Assembly (NCBI GenBank): GCA_003477345.1
Contig: DMTG01000268.1
Coordinates: 1 to 5,123, forward strand
Reading direction: 5' to 3'
From: Succinivibrionaceae bacterium
GTDB lineage: Bacteria > Pseudomonadota > Gammaproteobacteria > Enterobacterales > Succinivibrionaceae
DNA: 5,123 nucleotides
The translations under genes and the position numbers were made by a program. Shown in pieces: positions 1-5,123 of this stretch. Under the pieces are notes generated by a model. It made no database searches. It had not been told where the DNA came from and was given only the letters and a program-made list of their open reading frames with translations. Within the stretch, counting starts at the first letter, position 1. Each line of letters starts with the position of its first letter.

Positions 1-789
1 ATCAGTCAGATGGTGGCCTCTGTCGAAGCTGAACTGGGGATAAAAATCTTCAACCGTTCGCGAACCGGCATCACGCTCACGCATGAGGGCGCTGAGCTTT
101 TTCCCTTTATTGAAAGAGCCATCTATCAGTATCGTGCGGTAAAGGAAAGAGCGCTTGAGATAAGAGGGCTTGAAACAGGTACCGTCAGAATGGGCACTCC
201 CGGCAGTATTTCAGCTCACTGGCTGCCGGGACTTATAAAGGAATTTAAAGAGAAGCATCCTGGCATTGAATTTGTAATCAGTCAGGGTGACTATATCTCG
301 ATTGCTCAGTGGGTAGAATCGGGAGCCATTGATTTTGGCTTTGTAAACACCCAGGCAATTTCTACTTCAGAGCTGCACAGCAGGTTCATAAAGGCCGGCA
401 GAATGCTGGCAATCCTGCCGGAGGAGCATCCGCTTGCAAAGCATGAGGTCGTGCTTTTAAAAGATCTGGCCTCAGAGCAGTTTATTCTGCTTGAGGAAGG
501 CGGCTATTCTGAGCCTCTGGTGATGTTCAAATCAATAGGTGCAGAGCCTAACGTGAATTATACAATTCACGACGATTATGCCATTATGAACATGGTGGAG
601 GCCGGCCTTGGGGTAAGCATACTAGCTGAGCTCATGTTAAGGCGCATTGACTACCATCTGGCGCTCAGACCTACCGATCCGCCTATAATCAGACCGATAT
701 CCATAATTTACAAGGACTCCATGAGTCTGTCGGTAGCCGCAAAAAAATTTATCGAACTTTTGCGATCAAGGATTGATGAATTGCCGTAA
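1..789 (+). CDS. LysR-type transcriptional regulator, 5'-truncated
   Basis: DNA-binding regulator of the LysR family; it would act in the cytoplasm as a tetramer that senses a small ligand. The frame is open from base 1 and begins inside the N-terminal winged helix-turn-helix: ISQMVASVEAELGIKIFNRS matches the recognition helix and wing, followed by the typical TGITLTHEG. About 35-40 residues, including the start codon, lie upstream of the window (family length about 300; 262 residues visible). A linker helix follows, then the effector domain beginning near GTVRMGTPGSISAHWLPG, with the second-lobe signature VEAGLGVSILAE near the C-terminus. The frame ends at TAA 787-789, with no sign of a frameshift. 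The next gene is co-directional, 62 bp downstream; many LysR genes are instead divergent from their target. The family call is secure. Ligand and targets cannot be told from sequence. Confidence 0.95.
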   Translation: MSQMVASVEAELGIKIFNRSRTGITLTHEGAELFPFIERAIYQYRAVKERALEIRGLETGTVRMGTPGSISAHWLPGLIKEFKEKHPGIEFVISQGDYISIAQWVESGAIDFGFVNTQAISTSELHSRFIKAGRMLAILPEEHPLAKHEVVLLKDLASEQFILLEEGGYSEPLVMFKSIGAEPNVNYTIHDDYAIMNMVEAGLGVSILAELMLRRIDYHLALRPTDPPIIRPISIIYKDSMSLSVAAKKFIELLRSRIDELP

Positions 790-790
790 T

Positions 791-805
791 TTGTATAGAT
801 TGCAA
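791..805. promoter_or_regulatory. Possible LysR-type operator dyad (TTGTA-N5-TGCAA)
   Basis: TTGTATAGATTGCAA forms an imperfect dyad (4 of 5 arm positions match) and contains the T-N11-A spacing typical of LysR-family binding sites (T792 to A804). It lies directly after the regulator's stop and about 46 bp before the dehydrogenase start, where it could control that gene. No good -35/-10 pair is visible in this gap, as would fit an activator-dependent promoter. The motif is short and could be chance. Confidence 0.3.
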
Positions 806-851
806 TAAAAGATTCTCACAAAACACATTTCACAAACACAAGGATAAAAAA

Positions 852-1805
852 ATGCCTGAACATAAAGTATTAGTTGTTTTACCAGTAGAGCAGAGCCATA
901 AAAAAATGCTGGAGACCACCGCAGGTGGACGCTGCAGTTTTGTATACAAGCAGCCTGGAGATCTGTCAGATGAGGATGTTTCAGACGTTGAGGTGATCAT
1001 AGGAAACGTTTCTCCTGAACTGGTAAAAAATGCTGAAAAGCTGAGCCTTCTGCAGCTGAACAGTGCAGGCTTTGAAGCCTATACCAAAAGCGGCGTTATG
1101 AGAAAGGGCTCGGTTCTCTGCAACGCCCGCGGCGCCTACAGTCTTACAGTCGGCGAACACATGCTGGCATTTACCTTTGAACTTGTAAGACACTTGCACA
1201 GATATAGAGACAATCAGCTCGAGTGCAGATGGGAATCCCACGGGGCCATTACCTCTGTGGAGGGCGCCACCGTAGCAGTACTGGGAATGGGCGATATAGG
1301 CAGCTTCTATGCCCGTAAGGTCAAGGCTCTCGGCGCTGAATGCGTTATAGGCGTAAGACATTCTATCAGGAACAGACCAGACTTTCTTGATGAGCAGTAT
1401 ACCCTGTCAGAATTAGATAAAGTGCTCCCTCGCGCCGACATAGTTGCTATGGTGCTGCCAGACAGCGAAGAGACTCGCCATATTATTAATAAAAACAGTA
1501 TTGGCCTTATGAAAAAAGGAGCTTACCTTATAAATGTTGGCAGAGGCAGTGCAATTGAGACAGAAGCGCTTAAAGAGGCACTTGAATCAGGTCATCTGGC
1601 AGGCTGCGCCCTGGACGTAACTGAGCCTGAACCGCTCCCTGAAAACTCTCCTTTATGGAAAATTCCAAACGTGATAATTACCCCTCATGTCGCAGGCAAC
1701 TTCTATCTCAAGGAGACCTTTGAGCGAGTCGTAAGAATTGCCGATAAAAATCTCAAAGCCTGGCTTGAAGGGCAGGAACTTGCGAACGTAGTTCTTGAAG
1801 TCTGA
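852..1805 (+). CDS. D-isomer-specific 2-hydroxyacid dehydrogenase
   Basis: Cytoplasmic NAD(P)H-dependent oxidoreductase that interconverts a 2-oxoacid and the D-2-hydroxyacid. The 317 residues fit the family length. The substrate-binding half covers residues 1-100 and the C-terminal tail; the Rossmann half covers about 101-285, with the dinucleotide motif GMGDIG at 145-150. The catalytic residues are present: Arg231 in INVGRGS, Glu260 in DVTEPEPLP and His279 in TPHVAG. After the second Rossmann strand the sequence is GVRHSIR (167-173), with no acidic residue at the place that usually selects NAD, so NADP(H) preference is possible. The start at 852 has AGGA at 841-844, 7 nt upstream. It is co-directional with a LysR gene before it and an aldo/keto reductase after it. 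Family and fold are secure. The substrate (glyoxylate, hydroxypyruvate, phosphoglycerate-like or other) is not determined, so no symbol is given. Confidence 0.95.
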   Translation: MPEHKVLVVLPVEQSHKKMLETTAGGRCSFVYKQPGDLSDEDVSDVEVIIGNVSPELVKNAEKLSLLQLNSAGFEAYTKSGVMRKGSVLCNARGAYSLTVGEHMLAFTFELVRHLHRYRDNQLECRWESHGAITSVEGATVAVLGMGDIGSFYARKVKALGAECVIGVRHSIRNRPDFLDEQYTLSELDKVLPRADIVAMVLPDSEETRHIINKNSIGLMKKGAYLINVGRGSAIETEALKEALESGHLAGCALDVTEPEPLPENSPLWKIPNVIITPHVAGNFYLKETFERVVRIADKNLKAWLEGQELANVVLEV

Positions 1806-1818
1806 TTAATGTCAGACT
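1799..1818 (+). other. Stem-loop over the dehydrogenase stop codon
   Basis: AGTCTGA (1799-1805) and TCAGACT (1812-1818) form a perfect 7-bp stem with a TTAATG loop; the TGA stop is part of the left arm. No T-tract follows directly (a T6 run begins at 1834), so this is a poor intrinsic terminator. It may be an RNA-stabilising or partial termination structure between dehydrogenase and reductase. Confidence 0.45.
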
Positions 1819-1820
1819 AA

Positions 1821-1849
1821 TAGACAGTAAATATTTTTTAAAATATAGG
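1821..1849 (+). promoter_or_regulatory. Candidate sigma-70 promoter for the aldo/keto reductase
   Basis: TAGACA (1821-1826; 5 of 6 to TTGACA) is followed by a 17-bp spacer and TATAGG (1844-1849; 4 of 6 to TATAAT), placing a start of transcription near 1856, about 20 bp before the reductase ATG. A 16-bp A+T palindrome (ATATTTT-TT-AAAATAT, 1831-1846) covers the spacer and the front of the -10 and could be an operator or simply A+T-rich promoter DNA. This would let the reductase and hydrolase be expressed apart from the dehydrogenase. Confidence 0.35.
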
Positions 1850-1877
1850 AAAATTTCAAGCACTGGCAGGTAATTTC

Positions 1878-2816
1878 ATGGAATATATAGAGTTTGGCAG
1901 AGATAAAAGTAAAGTCTCTGAGAAAGTTTTAGGATGCATGCGCTTTCCTGAGCTTAATCCGCAGGAAATCGGCTCTCTCGTCGGCACCGCAGTTGACTGC
2001 GGGATTAACATGCTGGATATAGCCGATGTTTATACCAAAGGCAAGGCTGAGTCTCTTTTAGGAGAGGCCTTTACCTTAAACCAGGGACTGCGCGACAAGA
2101 TTTTTCTGCAGTCCAAATGCGGTATCAGAAAAGATCCGCACTTTTTTGATTTTTCAAAAGAGCATATTGTAGAGGCTGTAAACGGTTCTCTGAAACGTCT
2201 GAATACCGATCATTTAGATGCGCTCCTGCTGCACCGTCCGGATGCTCTTATGGAGCCTGAAGAGGTAGGGGCTGCCTTTGATGAACTGTATAAGTCAGGA
2301 AAAGTCCTGAACTTCGGTGTCAGCAATATGAATCCGTCCCAGATGGAAATGCTCTCGGTTCTAATGGAGCGCGCAGGCTATAATTTCCCGATAGTGGCCA
2401 ATCAGGTTCAGCTGTCCTGCTGCCATACCCCGATGTTTGACAACGGCTTTAATGTAAACATGGCTAATGATCCCTGTGTAATGAGAGATGGCGGTATCCT
2501 TGAGTACGCCAGAATTCATGACATTGTCATTCAGGCCTGGTCAGTCATGCAGTATGGCTTCTTTAAAGGGGTATTTATAGGCGATCCTCACTATCTGCAG
2601 CTTAATACGGTGTTAGATGAATTAGCTGACAAATATGGAGTCAGCAGTACAGCTATAGCCATAGCCTGGATTTTGAGATACCCTGGAAAAATGCAGGCTA
2701 TAATCGGTACAACCAGGCAGCAGCGAGTAAAGGAGAGCGCAAAAGCTTCCGGAATCAAACTGACCCGCGCTGAGTGGTATTCAATATACCTGGCCGCTGG
2801 CAACGGACTGCCTTAA
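1878..2816 (+). CDS. Aldo/keto reductase, YdhF-like
   Basis: Cytoplasmic NADPH-dependent reductase of carbonyl compounds, (beta/alpha)8 barrel. The full catalytic tetrad is visible: Asp47 and Tyr52 in LDIADVYTKGKAE, Lys80 in FLQSKCGI and His119 in LLLHRPD. FGVSN (146-150) and NQVQLS (175-180) are the usual mid-barrel family signatures, and GTTRQQR (277-283) lies at the cofactor phosphate-binding position. The segment MEPEEVGAAFDELYKSGKV and the C-terminal LTRAEWYSIYLAA ending resemble E. coli YdhF and relatives; the length (312) is slightly longer than YdhF's roughly 298. The start at 1878 has an AGG at 1868-1870, 7 nt upstream. The exported hydrolase gene starts about 25 bp downstream and is probably co-transcribed. 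Family call is firm; the physiological substrate is unknown. Confidence 0.94.
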   Translation: MEYIEFGRDKSKVSEKVLGCMRFPELNPQEIGSLVGTAVDCGINMLDIADVYTKGKAESLLGEAFTLNQGLRDKIFLQSKCGIRKDPHFFDFSKEHIVEAVNGSLKRLNTDHLDALLLHRPDALMEPEEVGAAFDELYKSGKVLNFGVSNMNPSQMEMLSVLMERAGYNFPIVANQVQLSCCHTPMFDNGFNVNMANDPCVMRDGGILEYARIHDIVIQAWSVMQYGFFKGVFIGDPHYLQLNTVLDELADKYGVSSTAIAIAWILRYPGKMQAIIGTTRQQRVKESAKASGIKLTRAEWYSIYLAAGNGLP

Positions 2817-2841
2817 CAGCTGTAGCAAAAGAGGTATGCCT

Positions 2842-4032
2842 ATGGCAAAGTTTAGGATTCTGAACATAGTTATTGTTTTTATGTTCTGCGCTGTTACTGC
2901 AGCTTCTGCCGAGGAAGATGTAATCAGCGGCAATATGCTGCTGCAGGAAAATCCTGATTCAGCCAGAGCTGCAAGCGAAGCTTTTGAGGCTCCTAAGCCT
3001 ATTATCAGTAAATATGGACATGTTACTGCCAGCAATACTATTCAGGATGTGCTCTCTCATCCTGCCTTCAAGGGGTTCAGCCAGTTCATCCTGCCGGTAG
3101 CGCAGAATCCCGAGAAAATTGCCGACATGCCTCTGTCAGCTATTAGCAAGATAATGCCGTATCATAACTACATATCGCCGACGGAAACCGTAGCCAGCAT
3201 AAATTATTTGATAGATGAATCCAATAAGGGCCGCCAGATTTTCTATTACATATATGACGGCACTGAGGGATCAGATGATATTCTTGACGAAGAGGATGAA
3301 GCCGACAAGGCGGCTGCGCTTGAAAATACGGGACTGTTCTTCTGCAGAGGCAAACCTAACGCTCCGTTTGCGCTGCTTTTAGCCGGCGGTTATTCATATA
3401 TAGCTTCTATCCACGAAGGCTTCCCTCTGGCCAGACGCCTTATAAAAGCCGGTTTCAATGTTTTTGTTCTGCATTACAGAATGGGCAGTATGAAGCTTGG
3501 CAATGAAGATCTGGCTAAAGCCATCACCTTTATTTTTAAACATGCCGATGAGCTGGAAGTAGACACCAACGGTTATTCCATCTGGGGAGGCGCCTCAGGT
3601 GCCAGTATGGCTTCCTATATAGGCCACTATGGCCCGTCCTTCTTTGACGGAGATGTTACAGATAAGCCGGTTGCTATGATTTTAGAATATCCGGTTGGCT
3701 TTCATTACAAGCTAGGTGATCCGCCAACCTTTATCGTTGTAGGCTATGATGACTATATTGCCAATCCGCAGCTGCTTAAGGCAGCTGTAAATACCATGAA
3801 TGCTGAGGGAGGTTTAGGAGTATTCAAGGGAATTGGTAAAGTCGGGCACGGTTTCGGCCTGGGAGTCAACACCAGGGCTGCAGGCTGGCATAACGAGGCA
3901 ATTTCATTCTGGGAAGATCAGATTAAGAAATTTGATCCGGATTTACTTTACAACACCATCAGTGACAAGGAAGCTGAAAGGGCTCATGAGATATTTGATC
4001 AGTATACCGAAAAGGATGAGAATTCGAACTAA
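2842..4032 (+). CDS. Exported alpha/beta hydrolase (BD-FAE/acetyl-esterase-like)
   Basis: Predicted secreted or periplasmic esterase-like protein of 396 residues. The N-terminus is a Sec signal peptide: basic MAKFR, a hydrophobic core, then TAASA/EE as likely signal peptidase I site near residue 23. I chose ATG 2842 because GAGG (2831-2834) is 7 nt upstream; ATG 2836, two codons earlier, would be only 1 nt from it. After a roughly 130-residue N-terminal region and an acidic stretch (EEDEAD, about 150-155) comes the hydrolase domain: TGLFFCRGKPNAPFALLLAGGYSY (about 163-186, oxyanion-hole strand), HEGFPLARRL, FVLHYRMG, the elbow IWGGASGASMAS, the acid-bearing VGYDD (Asp303 or 304) and VGHGFGLG (His336). 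The elbow is atypical: Ser252 sits one place later than in the usual GxSxG alignment, so activity is uncertain. It follows the reductase by about 25 bp. Possible substrates are acetylated or feruloylated carbohydrate, by family analogy only. Confidence 0.85.
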   Translation: MAKFRILNIVIVFMFCAVTAASAEEDVISGNMLLQENPDSARAASEAFEAPKPIISKYGHVTASNTIQDVLSHPAFKGFSQFILPVAQNPEKIADMPLSAISKIMPYHNYISPTETVASINYLIDESNKGRQIFYYIYDGTEGSDDILDEEDEADKAAALENTGLFFCRGKPNAPFALLLAGGYSYIASIHEGFPLARRLIKAGFNVFVLHYRMGSMKLGNEDLAKAITFIFKHADELEVDTNGYSIWGGASGASMASYIGHYGPSFFDGDVTDKPVAMILEYPVGFHYKLGDPPTFIVVGYDDYIANPQLLKAAVNTMNAEGGLGVFKGIGKVGHGFGLGVNTRAAGWHNEAISFWEDQIKKFDPDLLYNTISDKEAERAHEIFDQYTEKDENSN

Positions 4033-4058
4033 AGAAGTCTGCTGAGAATTACAAATTA

Positions 4059-4082
4059 AAAAGGGGCGAAACCGCCCCTTTT
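4059..4082. terminator. Bidirectional intrinsic terminator
   Basis: A perfect 10-bp stem, AAAAGGGGCG (4059-4068) and CGCCCCTTTT (4073-4082), encloses a four-base loop. Read on the + strand it ends the hydrolase transcript with TTTT. Read on the - strand it ends the rpsU transcript, with the better tail TTTTTAATTT. It lies between two convergent genes, 27 nt after the hydrolase stop and 98 nt after the rpsU stop. Confidence 0.9.
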
Positions 4083-4179
4083 AGGTGAAAAATCTAGTTC
4101 AGCATTCAGGAAATCAAAAAATTTCCCCGCGACTGACTAACACTCAGCCATGTCTTTGCAGACGAGGGCGCGAGATAAA

Positions 4180-4395
4180 TTAGTAAAGCCTGCTGTGGCG
4201 CGCATTTTCGCGGGCCATCTTCTTGGCGTGGCGCTTGATTGCGGAAGCTTTAGCACGCTTACGTACTGTAGTAGGCTTCTCGTAGAATTCACGTGCTCTT
4301 ACGTCGGCTAAAATGCCGGCTTTTTCGCAGGAGCGCTTGAAACGTCTCAAGGCAACGTCGAACGGCTCGTTCTCACGTACTCTAATGACTGGCAT
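4180..4395 (-). CDS. rpsU: 30S ribosomal protein bS21
   Basis: Small basic protein of the 30S subunit, located at the platform near the anti-Shine-Dalgarno end of 16S rRNA, and needed for initiation on natural mRNAs. The 71 residues begin [19 protein letters not shown] and carry the SCEKAG and REFYEKPTT segments, followed by a Lys/Arg-rich tail ending RHSRLY. Length and sequence agree with E. coli S21 with only scattered changes. I start it at 4395, since the frame can be opened further to 4431 but that would place the strong SD (GAGGTGG on the - strand, 4410-4404) inside the gene. It is transcribed towards the hydrolase and away from tsaD. Unlike in E. coli, dnaG and rpoD do not follow: a terminator and a convergent gene do. 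Confidence 0.98.
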   Translation of the reverse strand: MPVIRVRENEPFDVALRRFKRSCEKAGILADVRAREFYEKPTTVRKRAKASAIKRHAKKMARENARHSRLY

Positions 4396-4410
4396 GTGGA
4401 AAACCACCTC
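4396..4410 (-). promoter_or_regulatory. rpsU ribosome binding site with overlapping small hairpin
   Basis: On the - strand GAGGTGG (4410-4404) is a strong anti-SD match 8 nt before the ATG. Its GTGG (4407-4404) can pair with CCAC (4399-4396) across a TTTT loop, so part of the SD can be hidden in a 4-bp hairpin next to the start codon. Confidence 0.6.
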
Positions 4411-4427
4411 ACTTATAAATATCAAAA

Positions 4428-4447
4428 CCACCCTTTTACAAGAGTGG
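4428..4447 (-). promoter_or_regulatory. Stem-loop in the rpsU leader
   Basis: On the - strand CCACTCTT (4447-4440) pairs with AAGGGTGG (4435-4428) over 8 bp, one of them a G-U pair, capped by GUAA, a GNRA-type tetraloop. It begins about 11 nt after the predicted start of transcription and is followed by TTTTGATATTT. It could be a 5' stabilising hairpin, a protein-binding site or a weak attenuator; the sequence does not decide. Confidence 0.5.
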
Positions 4448-4464
4448 GGTTAAAAAACTATGGC

Positions 4465-4493
4465 AGTATAGTATTAATTAAAAATAATGTCAA
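4465..4493 (-). promoter_or_regulatory. Strong sigma-70 promoter of rpsU
   Basis: On the - strand a perfect TTGACA (4493-4488) is followed by an exact 17-bp spacer and TATACT (4470-4465; 5 of 6 to TATAAT). The start of transcription would fall near 4458, giving a leader of about 62 nt. The first bases after the -10 are GCC, a partly G+C-rich discriminator as seen in growth-rate-controlled ribosomal promoters. Confidence 0.8.
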
Positions 4494-4507
4494 AGAAAAA
4501 TCGCAAT

Positions 4508-4530
4508 CTGACTGCTGACTGTCTGCAGAC
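4508..4530. repeat. Tandem CTGACTG pair next to a 10-bp palindrome
   Basis: CTGACTG occurs twice head to tail (4508-4514, 4515-4521) and runs into the perfect palindrome GTCTGCAGAC (4521-4530). The element lies between the divergent rpsU and tsaD promoters, upstream of the rpsU -35, where a regulator could act on both genes. It does not fit the LexA box. No known binding motif was recognised. Confidence 0.3.
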
Positions 4531-4563
4531 GGAAAAGAAAATAAAGCTAAAAAGGCTATATTT

Positions 4564-4572
4564 TGTTACAAT
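4564..4572 (+). promoter_or_regulatory. Candidate extended -10 promoter of tsaD
   Basis: TGTTACAAT is an extended -10 element (TG, one base, then TACAAT at 4567-4572) with no recognisable -35, placing transcription start near 4579, about 44 nt before tsaD. A second -10-like TATATT lies at 4557-4562. A small dyad GCAC-GCTT-GTGC (4573-4584) covers the predicted start site. Confidence 0.4.
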
Positions 4573-4622
4573 GCACGCTTGTGCTTTGGATGTAAAAAAT
4601 TATTTCTTAATACGGCAGAAAA

Positions 4623-5123
4623 ATGCGAATTTTGGGAATTGAAAGTTCTTGCGACGAAACTGGCGTTGCAATCTATGATGATGAACAGGGGCTGATTGCC
4701 CACGCGCTGCATACACAGATAGCCATGCACGCTGAGTATGGCGGGGTGGTGCCGGAGCTTGCCAGCCGTGATCATATAAAGAGAGTAGTGCCTCTGGTGA
4801 GACTGGTGCTTGACAAGGCGCAGATGCAGCTTGGCGATCTGAGCGCGGTCGCCTATACTGCAGGTCCAGGGCTAATCGGTGCTCTTCTGACAGGCGCCAT
4901 GGCTGCAGGATCGCTGGCTTATTCTCTAGGCGTACCGGCAGTGCCTGTACACCATATGGAAGGTCATCTGTTAGCTCCAATGCTTGAAACACCAAGACCG
5001 GAATTTCCTTTTGTTGCACTGCTGATATCAGGCGGTCACACAATGCTGATTAAGGTTGCAAAGCCTGGCAGCTATGAACTTCTAGGTCAGTCTGTCGATG
5101 ATGCTGCCGGAGAGGCGTTTGAT
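4623..5123 (+). CDS. tsaD: tRNA N6-threonylcarbamoyladenosine synthase TsaD, 3'-truncated
   Basis: Catalytic subunit of the bacterial t6A machinery (with TsaB, TsaE and TsaC). It transfers the threonylcarbamoyl group from threonylcarbamoyl-AMP to A37 of tRNAs that read ANN codons, in the cytoplasm. The visible 167 residues, about half of the usual 337, begin [20 protein letters not shown], the ASKHA phosphate-1 region, then [13 protein letters not shown] (39-51), [13 protein letters not shown] (79-91), the metal-binding HHMEGH with His111 and His115, ISGGHT (135-140) and DDAAGEAFD at the window edge. The start at 4623 is fixed by an in-frame TAA at 4608-4610. Only a weak ribosome binding site is visible (GGCAGA just upstream), so initiation may be modest. 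It is divergent from rpsU, the arrangement known in E. coli. The gene continues outside the window. Confidence 0.98.
   Translation, partial: MRILGIESSCDETGVAIYDDEQGLIAHALHTQIAMHAEYGGVVPELASRDHIKRVVPLVRLVLDKAQMQLGDLSAVAYTAGPGLIGALLTGAMAAGSLAYSLGVPAVPVHHMEGHLLAPMLETPRPEFPFVALLISGGHTMLIKVAKPGSYELLGQSVDDAAGEAFD

Noticed and set aside
981..1361. 126-codon open frame on the - strand
   Set aside because: Antisense shadow of the 2-hydroxyacid dehydrogenase, with no domain of its own.
2781..3035. 84-codon open frame on the - strand with a hydrophobic stretch
   Set aside because: Its hydrophobic part is the mirror of the hydrolase signal-peptide region and N-terminus; no family resemblance was seen.
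3833..4045. 70-codon basic open frame on the + strand
   Set aside because: Overlaps the 3' end of the hydrolase in another frame; the basic composition is a by-product of the frame shift.
4109..4126. GGAAAT/ATTTCC hairpin in the rpsU trailer as a terminator or small RNA
   Set aside because: Short A+T-rich stem without a following T-tract; the strong terminator is at 4059-4082.
4396..4431. Twelve-residue N-terminal extension of bS21
   Set aside because: It would include the strong SD sequence and is absent from the 71-residue bS21 family.
4518..4535. LexA box upstream of rpsU, as reported for the E. coli rpsU-dnaG-rpoD operon
   Set aside because: CTGT is present but the required ACAG at the right spacing is not.
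4600..5043. 147-codon open frame on the - strand
   Set aside because: It lies wholly opposite tsaD, whose protein matches its family at every key motif; the antisense translation has no recognisable domain.
1..5123. CRISPR array, insertion sequence, tRNA or rRNA gene
   Set aside because: No regularly spaced repeats, transposase-like frame with terminal inverted repeats, or cloverleaf-like sequence was found by eye.

Overview
The window reads as chromosomal DNA of a gammaproteobacterium. The 71-residue bS21 protein is almost the same as the textbook enterobacterial protein, and tsaD lies divergent from rpsU as it does in E. coli and relatives. Frequent AGA and ATA codons, A+T-rich intergenic sequence and a metabolic block unlike the usual enterobacterial neighbourhood suggest a host-associated, perhaps anaerobic lineage such as the Succinivibrionaceae. 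That placement is inference and weak; no marker here proves it.

Layout. Positions 1-4032 hold four genes on the + strand: the 3' part of a LysR-type regulator (start outside the window), a D-2-hydroxyacid dehydrogenase, a YdhF-like aldo/keto reductase, and an exported alpha/beta hydrolase of the BD-FAE/acetyl-esterase type. The first three are separated by 60-70 bp gaps that contain possible control sites. The reductase and hydrolase are about 25 bp apart and probably share a transcript. A strong hairpin at 4059-4082 ends this block and also serves as the terminator for the gene facing it.

Positions 4180-4622 hold rpsU (bS21) on the - strand, with a near-consensus sigma-70 promoter and a structured leader. 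tsaD starts at 4623 on the + strand and runs off the right edge (167 of about 337 codons). In E. coli rpsU is the first gene of rpsU-dnaG-rpoD. Here it is followed at once by a terminator and a convergent gene, so that operon is split.

How the genes may work together. The regulator may control the next gene, and a LysR-like dyad lies in the gap. Two cytoplasmic NAD(P)H-dependent reductases next to a secreted esterase-like protein could form a small pathway that trims an external ester and reduces the released oxo-acid or aldehyde, but no substrate can be read from the sequence. The most unusual points are the altered nucleophile elbow of the hydrolase, the repeated SD-like element and hairpins in the rpsU leader, and the split rpsU operon. 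I found no clear evidence of a wholly new system, mobile element or CRISPR array.
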